This document shows positions 9,103 to 18,058 of a stretch of 64,000 bases of DNA, in pieces. Origin of the DNA: Cafeteria roenbergensis (Eukaryota; Sar; Bigyra; Bicosoecida; Cafeteriaceae). The first letter of the stretch is position 1. The number at the start of each line of letters is the position of its first letter. Made by a program: the position numbers and the translations under genes. Location of the stretch: assembly GCA_008330645.1 (NCBI GenBank), contig VLTN01000068.1:121325-185324 (forward strand). The letters are read 5' to 3'. The notes under the pieces are model-generated. The model saw nothing but the letters and a program-made list of their open reading frames with translations. It was not told the DNA's origin and did not search any database.

Positions 9103-10269
9103 ATGGGCGAGCCAGCGAGCCACGACGACAGGTTTTGGACAGCCGAGATTTGGGAAAACCAGTGGCGTCCCAGAGGCGGGGTCTGGTCCGACTCCCCGCC
9201 GCCTGAGTGTTCGGCGGCAATATTGCGACCGAGCTGGAGCACGGAGGACGGAAGCCTTGCCCTCCACCCCACTGCAGTGTGGTGTCCTGACGGGTTTGAA
9301 TGGGACTCGCGGGGCTGGGTGCTCGACTTGAACCCAGAGGCCGGCCTGGGCGCGGCGCAGGACGCGCAAGGCTGGAGCTACGCGCCGAGCTGGAGCGTCC
9401 TTGAGAGTGGAGGGGCTGCCATGAATCCTCGCCCGACATGGCCAGTGGCGGTTCGCAGGCGCCGCTACACGCGAAGGGCCAGGCGCTGGGCGAGCCTGCC
9501 CGTCAGAGCGCCGAGCGCGGCGGGGCGGCAGCCGCCTGCGGCGGCAGACCCAGTCGCAGCGCCAGCTCCTGTTCGCGCTCGTGCCGGCGAGGGAGCGCTG
9601 CAGGCGAGGGAGCGCTGCGGGTCCGGCGATTCACCGCCCCGCGGAGCGCACTCGCCCCCGCGTCGGGCGTCGGAGGCGACGCCAGCTGTTGCGAGGTGCG
9701 AGGCTCAGCGGGGGCCTGGCGCACGGGAGGGGGCCGGGCCGGCCTTGGGAAGCGCCTGGGGCGGGATGCCCGCAGCTGCCTGCCCGGAGGCGGCGTTGGA
9801 AGCAGCTGGCGGGGCCTCCGAGGGAGGCGCTGCGCGCGCCACGGGCAGCCTTGCGCACCCGGGAGGGCTCTCACAGAGCGGCGCAGACGGGGCGTCCGCC
9901 GGGCTCAGCCGCAGCCTGCAGGGCTGGCAGGGCGGTGCTTCGGCGGCTGGATTGTCGCGGATGGCGCGCGGAGACCCACAGCCTGACGCCCAGGGCAGAA
10001 CCGCCCAGAGCCTGGCCTGCGAGGCCGACACAGACGTGGACACCGCATTGGCGCTGGCAGAGCTGCGCGACAGGGAAATCCGGAAAGTTGCCGGAGACGC
10101 AGTTGCCATCCAGTCGCTGATGCGACAGGTGGCAGAGGCAGTGTCAGAGCAAGGCGAGGCTGTGGACAGGATAGACGCCCACACGCGGGAGGCTCACGGG
10201 TCTGCATCCGACGGCGCCGCGCACCTCGAGCATGCCCACGCCGCCGCCGACAGCTGCTCTGCAATGTGA
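9103..10269 (+). CDS. Dysferlin-domain / Q-SNARE fusion protein with C-terminal CaaX box
   Basis: Start chosen at ATG 9103 (MGEPASHDDRFWTAEIWENQ), just after the divergent gap; 388 aa, single exon. Residues 10-60 resemble the N-terminal dysferlin motif (EIWENQW, GVWSD, PSWSTEDGS). Residues 60-130 resemble the C-terminal one (PDGFEWDSRGWVLDL, DAQGWSYAPSW, VRRRRYTRRARRW). A Pro/Ala/Gly-rich linker follows to about 310. Residues 315-375 are a Q-SNARE helix (LRDREIRKVAGDAVAIQ, then VSEQGEAVDRIDAHTREAHG) with Gln at the central layer, most like syntaxin Qa motifs. No membrane span follows. The protein ends SCSAM, a plausible CaaX prenylation signal, the anchoring mode used by Ykt6. DysF domains are known from Pex30, TECPR1 and ferlins and are linked to membrane contact and repair. 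I infer a lipid-anchored membrane-fusion factor. Confidence 0.72.
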   Translation: MGEPASHDDRFWTAEIWENQWRPRGGVWSDSPPPECSAAILRPSWSTEDGSLALHPTAVWCPDGFEWDSRGWVLDLNPEAGLGAAQDAQGWSYAPSWSVLESGGAAMNPRPTWPVAVRRRRYTRRARRWASLPVRAPSAAGRQPPAAADPVAAPAPVRARAGEGALQARERCGSGDSPPRGAHSPPRRASEATPAVARCEAQRGPGAREGAGPALGSAWGGMPAAACPEAALEAAGGASEGGAARATGSLAHPGGLSQSGADGASAGLSRSLQGWQGGASAAGLSRMARGDPQPDAQGRTAQSLACEADTDVDTALALAELRDREIRKVAGDAVAIQSLMRQVAEAVSEQGEAVDRIDAHTREAHGSASDGAAHLEHAHAAADSCSAM

Positions 10270-11369
10270 TGATCGGATGCTGCCGCTTCGTCCCAGCCTG
10301 GTTTCCACACGCCGCGCCTTGCGCTCAGACACGCGTGCCGAACGCCGGTATCGTGGGATCTGCATGCTGCCTGCATCCGGTGGCGCAAGGAAGCTCGAAG
10401 GAGCGCGCGTCACGAACAGCGTTCAAACTCACGACGAGACCACCTGGCCGCTCGACGAGGCCCTCGCGCTGCTGGTGCGGTGCGGACGGCATGCAAACGC
10501 GCAGGGCGTTCCGGCAGAGACAACCAGGTCAGGCAACGCCCGCAGGTACCTGCATGTCGCGCGAGCGTGCAAAATTCCCGGTGTGCTTTTCACGTCTGTT
10601 GCTGTAGCGGCGCCTGCCGGCCCAGCGCTTTGTTCGCCGCAGGCACGCTGTGCCGATTGGCACTGAGACGCCCTCACGGCCAGGGTTGGACCGCGACGCC
10701 CGTCGCGCTTGTCTCGGGGCAGAAGCTGCAGGCAGCGGCGCCAGCGAGATGGACCTGGCGCTCGGCCTCCTTGTTCGAGTGTGAGCGCAAGTAAGGTGTG
10801 CTGCCCGTTTCGGCACAGTCATTTCAGTGCTATTCGTGTGCCAGGTTGGGGTGCTGGGGAACACCGCTGCGAACCACCGCCGATGGATTGCGCCGCCCTT
10901 AGCGGAGTTCGCAGAGCCGCCACTCGCCCAAGGCAGCTGGGGGAGCCGGCAACCCGGTATGGTCCCGCGCCGCGGGTGCCATCCGTGCCACCGCCGCCAA
11001 ACGCTGCAGCAGACGAGCGGCCGCTTCCAGCCAGCGGGGAGGCCAGCGGCGGCGGCCGTGGCGCCGAGCCGATCGAGTTCAATACCGCGACAATGCGGGT
11101 GAACGGCACAGCGGGGGGCAGCTGCGGCGGAGGAGGGACCCCCGCAGGGTACTGGGACGCCACGATGGCCGAGTCATGGTCCGCGGGCCGTCGGCCAAGG
11201 CCGGGCTGAAGTGGCTCGCGGCTCGCATCCCCGGCACAGCCTGCCTCGCGCCAGGAGAGGCGGCCCGCCTAGCCTGCAGCTGGACACCCGTGGACTCCGT
11301 GGGCACAGCCCCGCGAGGCTGCACGGAGGAGCGGGTCACAGCCCCTCAGTCAGCGGCAGGCATGCAAGG
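10270..11369. other. Intergenic region between convergent genes; one weak reading frame
   Basis: About 1.1 kb between the 3' ends of the dysferlin/SNARE gene and TMEM234. A plus-strand frame at 10882-11209 (108 aa from ATG 10882; Gly/Pro/Ala-rich, containing IEFNTATMRVNGTAGG and YWDATMAESW) has high GC3 and could be an exon. I find no domain and no clear splice partner, so it is not called as a gene. Confidence 0.4.
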
Positions 11370-12167
11370 CTATCCGTCGGCGGCGCACAACCAGGCCCCG
11401 ACGGCGATGAGCGCGAGGCCAGCTCCAACCACTGCGCGACGCCACCACACCCAGCGACATCGCAACCTGGCTGAGTAAGGCATTGCCGAGAGCGGTTCAG
11501 CGCATCACCCGCCAGCCAACCGGACGAAGGGCTGCGCTGCCTGCGCGGACTCACCCGTCGGACGCCCAGTTGGCAGCCCCATCGCAGAGCTTGTCACCGC
11601 AGTGACAGCCAGGGTCAGCGAGTTTGCGACGGGCTGGACGATGGAGGTGGCTGCGGGCGGTTGCAATGCGTGGCGGAGCGGCGGCGCAACAGTGTCGCAG
11701 ACCAGCGTGTGCGCGAGCTGCCGAGAGCGGTTGGCCCCCCTTGCGCCCCCACCCAGATCCCCACCTCGGCGAGTCCTCACGAAGGGACGCCATTGCTGCG
11801 GTGCACAGCACCGATCCGGCCTGGTTCACTGCAAACGGCAGGATGAACGCCAAGCGAGTGAAAGCGCCCAAGACCGCGCTGGCGAGCCCTGGGCGTGCCG
11901 TGGCAGACTGGGAGCCCCCCCCTGCGCCTGCGCCTGCGCCTGCGCGTGGCGGGACAAAAGCACGCAGCAGGGGTGTCGTGGGGGGGGCGACTGGTCACGC
12001 GCCGCGAGCCGCACGAGCGGGCCGCACAGCCACGGGGCGCGGCAAGTGCACTGACAACCGGCTTGGCGAGCCTGCCGGTCCGCCTGCCACGCACCTCGAG
12101 CGATGAAGGGGTTCGTCACGCCCCAGCAGAGGGCCGCGAGGACGACGAGGAGCACCCCCACGGCCAT
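11370..12167 (-). CDS. TMEM234: TMEM234-family small membrane protein, four exons
   Basis: Model: exons 12167-12095, 11888-11781, 11650-11555 and 11470-11370. All introns are GT-AG, all phases agree, and the product is 125 aa. Exon 1 gives MAVGVLLVVLAALCWGVTNP, the family's first membrane span with its G-x-TxP signature. Exon 2 gives FILPFAVNQAGSVLCTAAMA, matching the family's PFxxNQxGS span. Exon 3 gives SIVQPVANSLTLAVTAVTSS, matching the PxxNSL span. Exon 4 gives RRAVVGAGLALIAVGAWLC and a stop. Length and the four spans match animal TMEM234 (UPF0546), which resembles half of a small drug/metabolite transporter and is of unknown biochemical role. None of the four pieces is recognisable alone; the splice model makes the call. 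Intron 1 has a short CCTGCG repeat near 11920. Confidence 0.85.
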
Positions 12168-12519
12168 CGCGCCGTTCTCGCCGTTCGCTCCGAGCGAAGC
12201 GCGTCGAGTGCTCGGAGCGACAATTTGCCCGACCGTCGATCGCACGGCGGCAGTGCTCGACGCCACGCAGGGTCACATCCGCCAGCCCCAGCCGCGCCCC
12301 TGCCCGCTCGTCGCGCCGAACGGCATTTCGCCGAGACAGGAGGCCCCGAGCACGAGGCGCGGCCGCTCTCCCCGCTGAGGGACCAGGGGGCGCTGGCAGC
12401 GGCTCGGCAAGCAATCTCGGGCAGTTCTCGCGAGGCGTTGCGCCGCTGGCGCTTCGGCCACCGAATTCCCCAGCCACTGCCCACAGGCTGGGCCGAGCGC
12501 CATTGGGTGCCAGGCATCC
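12168..12519. promoter_or_regulatory. Shared divergent promoter region (TMEM234 / PP2C)
   Basis: 352 bp between the start codons of TMEM234 (minus) and the PP2C gene (plus). It has no coding signal and no TATA box. Inferred from arrangement. Confidence 0.3.
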
Positions 12520-13977
12520 ATGCCGCGCTCGCGGCAGGTGCAGCCCGCGGGGCAGGCGCCGCTGGGCGGTCACAAGGCCGAACAAGGACGTGGCGAGCCG
12601 GACACGGCGAGCGCCCAGGCAGGCGCTCCGAGCGGCAACGCGCCGAGCCAGGCAGGTCTGGGCCAAGGCAGCCTCGAACACAAGGAGACCCCCGCCAACA
12701 CGCCGGGGACGGTGGCGGCGTCGACGGCGTCGACAGGACAGGCTGGCGCTTCGGCAGCCCGCGGCAGTGGCGTGTTTCGAGACTCGGAGCTCTATCGCTC
12801 GCGCGGCCTTGGCAGCGTGCACGACCTTCGGCCCGCGCTGGCGGACCGGGCACCCACTGTGGGGTCTCTGACCGAACCAATGGCCACGCAGGCCCCGGAC
12901 GCAAGCCGCACGGAAGTGAGCGGCGAGGAGGAGGTCCGCACCCTGACTGACACCGCGGACTTGGCTGCCAAGGTTGGTGCAACGCCCAGGGACGGCCCGA
13001 CGAGCTCAGCTTCGGTCAAAGCCGACCAGCCGCCCCCCGCGCACGCTGCTATGGCTGGTGCAGGCAGCGCGCCGGACAAGGGCGTGGTTTCGCCCTACAC
13101 GGAAACGCCGCACAGCCCGTTCGCCATCGACGGGGTAGCGGTGGCCAACGCCCCGGCGCTGCCCCCCCCTGTGCTGTCGGAGGCGAACGATCCCAACCCG
13201 GTGTGGAGGCCGACGGACGAGGACGCCCATGTGCACGGCCAGCTGCGCGTCGGCGGCGCAGCCCCGCGTGATTACTACTTCTTCGCCGTCTTCGACGGGC
13301 ATGGGGGCGGGGCCGCCTCCAAGTTCGTGTCGGGCCGGATATGGAACCACCTCGCCAGCCGCTTGGCCGCGAGCGAGCCTCTGGAGCAGTCCATCACCGA
13401 GGCGTTCTTCGACGCGGACGAGGAGCTGCGGACCGGTTGCGACCACCAGAACGCGGGGTCGACGGGCGCTGTGGCCCTCCTCACCTCGGGCCAGCAAGCG
13501 GCAGAGTGGGCGCTCACCGTCGCCAACTGCGGCGACACTCGCGTCGTGCTCTCCGCGCGCAACCGCGTGGTGCGTCTCAGCACCGACCACTCCCCGGCGG
13601 TTCCTTCTGAGCGCGAGCGGATCGAGCGCGCGGGTGGCTGGGTGGCGTCGGACCGTGTGATCGGCGTGCTGGCCGTGTCTCGTGCGTTTGGGAACTTCGA
13701 GATGAAGGAGCTCTGCCCGCCCACGCCGACCATTTCTCAGGTGTTGCTCCGAGGGAAGCCTCGACAGCGCTGGGCTAGGTTTCTCATCATCGCTTGCGAC
13801 GGCCTCTGGGACGTCATGTCGGACTCAGAAGCAGTCAGCTTCGTCAAGCGCAACGCAGAGGCAGCCCACGCGTCAGGGTCGGAAGACCCCTTGGGCGTGG
13901 CTGCCCGAACCCTTGTCGAGGAGGCCCTGGACCGCGGCACGACGGACAACGTCACGGTGCAGGTTATCTTTTTCTGA
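12520..13977 (+). CDS. PP2C/PPM-family protein phosphatase
   Basis: 485 aa, single exon from ATG 12520. The first 200 residues are Ala/Gly/Pro/Ser-rich and probably disordered or regulatory. The catalytic domain spans about 225-485. It shows DEDAHVHG (the MED-like metal motif), FFAVFDGHGGG, GSTGAVALL, VANCGDTRVVL, RLSTDHSP, GVLAVSRAFGN, LIIACDGLWDVMSD and the closing TTDNVTVQVIFF. PP2C enzymes are Mg/Mn-dependent Ser/Thr phosphatases that act as monomers, usually cytosolic or nuclear. The Asp of the animal SRALGD motif is Asn here; many plant PP2Cs share SRAFGN, so this does not imply loss of activity. No membrane span or myristoylation signal. The start could lie further downstream in the disordered part. 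Convergent with TFIIE-beta, 280 bp away. Confidence 0.88.
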   Translation: MPRSRQVQPAGQAPLGGHKAEQGRGEPDTASAQAGAPSGNAPSQAGLGQGSLEHKETPANTPGTVAASTASTGQAGASAARGSGVFRDSELYRSRGLGSVHDLRPALADRAPTVGSLTEPMATQAPDASRTEVSGEEEVRTLTDTADLAAKVGATPRDGPTSSASVKADQPPPAHAAMAGAGSAPDKGVVSPYTETPHSPFAIDGVAVANAPALPPPVLSEANDPNPVWRPTDEDAHVHGQLRVGGAAPRDYYFFAVFDGHGGGAASKFVSGRIWNHLASRLAASEPLEQSITEAFFDADEELRTGCDHQNAGSTGAVALLTSGQQAAEWALTVANCGDTRVVLSARNRVVRLSTDHSPAVPSERERIERAGGWVASDRVIGVLAVSRAFGNFEMKELCPPTPTISQVLLRGKPRQRWARFLIIACDGLWDVMSDSEAVSFVKRNAEAAHASGSEDPLGVAARTLVEEALDRGTTDNVTVQVIFF

Positions 13978-14257
13978 ACCCCTGCCGCTTCGTCGCCGGG
14001 GCGCCGCGGGAGCGCCGCCTTGCGGCATTCACTCGCAAACCTTTGTGGCTCGTGGCTCCGCTGCAGCCGGTATGATGTGCTGAGGTTTGGGCCCGCGCAA
14101 ACGAGAGGTTGTATTGTCGCCCGGGCTCGGGCCATGACCGTGCGTGTGCAAACTGGTGCAGCAGCGACGACTCGTTTTGCAACATGAATTGCACTGCGGC
14201 CGGGCGCTGCCCGTCCAGCCGTCAGAGTACCGACCGCACTCGCCTCAAAACAGCCGC

Positions 14258-15677
14258 CTAGTTGAGCCCCCGCGTCAGCCGCTCAAGCTCGGCTGCACTC
14301 TTCGCGTCCGCCTGTTTCTGCGCCGCGCGCAGGCGGGCGCGTTCGAGCGCGGCGCCGACGGCTGACCCGGCAACGTGGGAATTGGTTTGCGCACCACGAG
14401 AGCCGACGACCACCGACCTCATCCGCTTCGCCGCGCTGGCCTGCGACCTGGCGCGCGCGCGCTTCTGCGCCTCTGCAGCGATGGCTTTGCGGCCCACGGT
14501 TCCGGCTAGCACTGGCCCGGGAGCAATGCCAGCCGCGCTCATCCTGCGTCGGAGCTCCTCGCTGCGACGGGGGAGCAGTGCAAGCGGAAAAAAGGGGAAT
14601 TCGCGGCTTGAGAGAACGCGAGCCAGGCAATGCGTCGCCCCTCGGCACCGAGTGCAGGGGCTGACGGGGCGAGCGCTCCGAGCGCCCCCCTGGCGCCCGC
14701 CAAGCGCCCCCCTGGCGCCCGCCAAGCGCCCCCCTGGCGCCCGCCAAGCGCCCCCCGAGGGCGGCCAGCGCACAGGGCTGCGCCATCACTCACTGGTCTT
14801 TCGGATATCCGCCGGGAACGAGGGACTCCTTGCCTCTGCCTGGAGTCCGCACCGAGCGCCAAAGTTCGCGCAAGTCGGCACTCACGCCCAGCCGGCTCGC
14901 TTGGGCTCCGTTCGCAAAGCTCGTGAGCTTTCCCTCCACGGGCAGCCGCGCATCGAGCACCTCGTCCAGGTACGGGTTGGAGTCCCGCACCAGGTGCGGC
15001 AGCCAGGGCGCGGCGCTGTCCTGGGCGCCGGTGAGCCGCGCCCTCAGGCACTGCGCAGGCCCCTGTCCCTGCCCTGTCAGCCGCGAGACGCGAGCGCGAA
15101 CTTGCACTGGGACCGTATCGGCCACCGACCCGCTACCCCCTGGCAGGGGGGCCCTTCCCTCAAACACGACCACGTCGCCGCGAACCACGTCCTGGCTCAG
15201 GTCCCCCTCGGTGCGCAGCGAGCTCTCGCCAGGCCTCGCGTGCACCCGGGCAGGGAGAGGGCAGAGAATCGGCGCAAGCCGCGCAAAGAGGACCGCCGAG
15301 TGCTGCGCGTCAATGTTGCGCAGCCGAATGACCTGCCCCTCGTCAACCAGCCGCTGAAGCGGAGCGGCCAAGGAGGCGTTCGAAACCAAGATGTCCTGCT
15401 CCAGGACCGCCTCCCCGTTCTCACGCTTCAGCAGCGCTACAATGTCCTCGGCGTCGCGCAGGTCTGGGTACGGGGGAATGAACCTCAGCGACAAGCCGTC
15501 GGCAGCGACCTCGATGTCAGGCTTCGAGCCCAGGGCCGCAAGCAAGCCAGGCTCGCGCGCGAGGTCGACCCCAGTGGACGACCGCACCAGCCCGACTGGC
15601 ACGCTCGCGCCCGCAGCCCGTCGCAAGCAGTCCACGATGAGCGCAATGTGCTCGGAGGCCGAGCCAGCGCTTGCCAT
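14258..15677 (-). CDS. GTF2E2: Transcription initiation factor IIE, beta subunit
   Basis: Exon 1 (15677-14794) and exon 2 (14561-14258), with a 232-nt intron (donor CA|GTGAGT, acceptor GTCGCAG), join in phase to 395 aa. Exon 1 starts MASAGSASEHIALIVDCLRR. It carries the winged-helix region with LSLRFIPPYPDLRDAEDIVALL and LAAPLQRLVDEGQVIRL, then near residue 280 ELWRSVRTPGRGKESLVPGG, the conserved TFIIE-beta motif. Exon 2 adds EELRRRMSAAGI and a basic segment (AAKRMRSVVVG) followed by TNSHV, matching the family's KRxR..TNxH tail. TFIIE-beta pairs with TFIIE-alpha to recruit and regulate TFIIH at RNA polymerase II promoters. An N-terminal extension to an upstream in-frame ATG is low-complexity and rejected. 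Head-to-head with TMEM115. Confidence 0.85.
14681..14758. repeat. 22-bp minisatellite, about 3.5 copies, in the TFIIE-beta intron
   Basis: The unit AGCGCCCCCCTGGCGCCCGC plus CA starts at 14681, 14703 and 14725, with a partial fourth copy at 14747. Copies are identical by eye. It lies wholly inside the intron and does not affect coding. Confidence 0.85.
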
Positions 15678-15953
15678 GGTCCTCGCAGCGTGCCCTGCAG
15701 GCGAGCACGCGGCCGGGCGCTGGACCGAACGCAAAGGGCGCCCACCTGCCCGCGCTCTGTGCCGCGCCGGCGCAAGGCCTCGTTTGCCCCTGGAGCGAGT
15801 GCGAGAGCCGCGCGCAGCTCGTTCGCGGCCTGGCCTGCAGCAGGCTCTGCCACTCCGCCGCCAGCGCGCCCCGCAGACCACAAGTCCAGTTCGACGTCGC
15901 CAGGACTGGGCTGACAGCCCCCCCCCCTCGCCCGACCTGAGAAGCGCCGCACC
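15678..15953. promoter_or_regulatory. Shared divergent promoter region (TFIIE-beta / TMEM115)
   Basis: 276 bp between two start codons on opposite strands. It includes a C run near 15920. No TATA box. Inferred from position. Confidence 0.3.
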
Positions 15954-17758
15954 ATGGGGCCGATGGGCAGGCTTCGGAACGTGAGGTCAGACTGCTTTGC
16001 GCGGCTTGCTCGGAGCGCTCGGCGGGGCGCGGCTTGCTCGGCTTTCCTGGAGCAAAACTCGGGCCTGCCCGCTTGGAAGTCGCCCAGCTTTCGCAAGGAG
16101 GAGAGCGCAAGAGCACACTGGTGTGGGCGCCCTTGGACCTGTGGTGCTTGCCTCACGTGCCTTCTCGCCAGCATGGGCCGGTCCTCTGGAGGCGTGCAGC
16201 CGGACGGGACAGTCGCGAGCATTTGCCGAGGCGCTACCGCCCGCCATCGACACCCTCGCCGAGTGCGCACCTCGACCATTTCGCCTGTGCCGTGGCTTTT
16301 GGTCCCTCTGTCAACGCAGGCCCCGGTTTCGGCCGGGCTTGCGAGTGCTCTTGTCCTGCTGTCGAGCATCGTCATCGCCGTCCCGTCGTTGGCGCAGCTC
16401 TTTGTGCTCGTGCCCGGGCTGTGAGACTTGTAGCGCTGCGGCCGCGGCGATGGCGGCGCACTGCGACGCGGGGGTGGAGAGGGGACCTTGCTCCTCCGTG
16501 CCTGTTTGCAAGCATCCGCGGAGCTGCGACCGTCGCTGCCCGCAGAGCGTTCACCGGGCCGTCGATGCTGCCAAACCTCCTCACGGCCTCGCTGGTGGAG
16601 TCGAACATTGTCAAGGTAAGCGATGTTGCGCCTCCTAGCCGTTTGGGCCAAGTGTTGAGGGGGTGCTGCGTGTCGCGTCCAGCCGCGTGGCCCACCCTCC
16701 CGTGGCCCACCCTCCCGTGGCCCACCCTCCCGTGGCCCACCCTCCCGTGGCCCACCCTCCCGCCGCCGTCTTGACGCGCACCGCAGCTCTGCGCCTCGGC
16801 TGCAGTTCTGGTTATGTACGCGCCCATCGGGGAGGCAGCGCAGGGGTCAGCAAAGTTCGCGCTGTTCTTGGGCCTCTGCGTGCTCGGCTCTTCGCTGGCC
16901 GCCTCAGTGGTGGAGGTTGGCATGTTCCTGTCCTCCCGAGACGACAAGGCGCTGTTTCGCGAAGTACACGGCGCGTCCGGCATCGTAGTGGCGTGTGCGC
17001 TTGCAGTTCACCAGGCGGCCCCTGACCTTGCGCTCTTCTCGGCGCCGTCGTGGCTCCCTTCGGCTGCGCTCCGCGCTCGGCGGCTTCCGTTCGCGATGGT
17101 CGTGATTCTCGGGACGGCGGCCGCACTGGGTCTGACATCGGATGGCTTGTTTTTGGTCATGAGCTTCGTGGGCGGTTGGGCCTACCTTCGCTTCATGCAG
17201 CCGCAGACGCTCGCGCTCCCTCGGCTCGCGGGACGCAGCCCAGCCGACACCCGCGAAGCGTCCCGCCCGGGGGACGGGCGCGACCACATGGCGTTTGCTG
17301 CGCTGTTTCCGCAGCCGGTGCGGGGCCTGGTCCAGCCACTCTCGGCCGCCGTCGGCGCTTGCACTCGCCGCTGCCTGCCCGAGGAGCTGGGCAACGGCAA
17401 CGCCCTCCAAGCAGACGGACAGGCCACTTCCGCCACAGCGGGCGGCGCTTACGCTGCGATGCCTGCTGCGACCCGCGGCTCGGCCGCCGGGGTGCTGGGC
17501 GCCGACGACGGCATGGGCGAGGGCGGCGCGCTTGACCCAGTGGCGGAGCGCCGCCGTGAAAAGGCGAGGAAGTCACTGGACGCGCGCCTTGCCGAGCTGG
17601 AGCGGCGTCGCTTGCAGAGAGGCCCGAGCGTGTCGGCGGCGCGCCAGCTTGCTGGTGGACCGCCGGCGCGGCCTGAAGCAGCGACCACCCAGAGCGCCAA
17701 GCCCGAGCCCGCGGACAGCGCCCCAGCGCCTGCGCCAGCGGGCCAAGCAACGCCGTGA
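15954..17758 (+). CDS. TMEM115: TMEM115-family (rhomboid-like) Golgi membrane protein
   Basis: Proposed exons 15954-15980, 16320-16420, 16546-16615 and 16787-17758; phases agree, 389 aa. Exon 1 is only nine codons (MGPMGRLRN, then GTGAGG) and is the least certain part; a longer open start at 16173 is the alternative. Exon 2 gives a membrane span (SALVLLSSIVIAVPSLAQLF). Exon 3 gives LPNLLTASLVESNIVK, the family's NxLTAxxxE segment. Exon 4 carries HGASGIVVACALAVHQ, a further span, WAYLRFMQPQ and then HMAFAALFPQPVRGLVQPL. These are the conserved TMEM115/DUF1751 features: the HG-rich loop, the YLRFxQ motif and the FAxLFPxPxR motif. The C-terminal 100 residues are charged then Ala/Pro-rich, with a short helix (ERRREKARKSLDARLAELER). 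TMEM115 proteins are Golgi-resident pseudo-rhomboids linked to retrograde transport. Confidence 0.8.
16687..16761. repeat. 15-bp minisatellite, five copies, in a TMEM115 intron
   Basis: GTGGCCCACCCTCCC occurs five times head-to-tail, identical by eye, between the exon ending at 16615 and the exon starting at 16787. The pyrimidine-rich units lie just upstream of the acceptor. Confidence 0.9.
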
Positions 17759-18058
17759 AGCTGGCTCGACGCCGCGACCGAACGCATGGCGGTTGCGTGA
17801 TGGCTGCTTCGCCATGCGGTTCGGGAGCCACGCGCGGCCCGAGTACTGAGTGACATTTGCAGCGCGCAGCGCGCGTGCTGTGCTGTGCTGTGCTGAGCTG
17901 TGCTGAGCTGAGCGGGCAAACCAACGCAGGCCCATTTGGCCAGGGCGCGAGGCACACGAACGCGTCTCGGATCGAACACACGCAGCGGCAGGCGACGCCA
18001 GGACTTCCCCACCCACGTCTTCAACCACATCGCCAACGAACAGCGGGTGGCGACGAGC
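17759..18058. other. 3'-3' intergenic region with pentanucleotide repeat
   Basis: 300 bp between the convergent stops of TMEM115 and the dynein heavy chain. At 17876-17913 it holds a TGCTG / AGCTG pentamer run. No gene seen. Confidence 0.6.

Noticed and set aside
13690-13700. Asn in place of Asp in the PP2C SRALGD motif, suggesting a dead phosphatase
   Set aside because: Many plant PP2Cs have SRAFGN at this site, and all other metal-binding motifs are intact.
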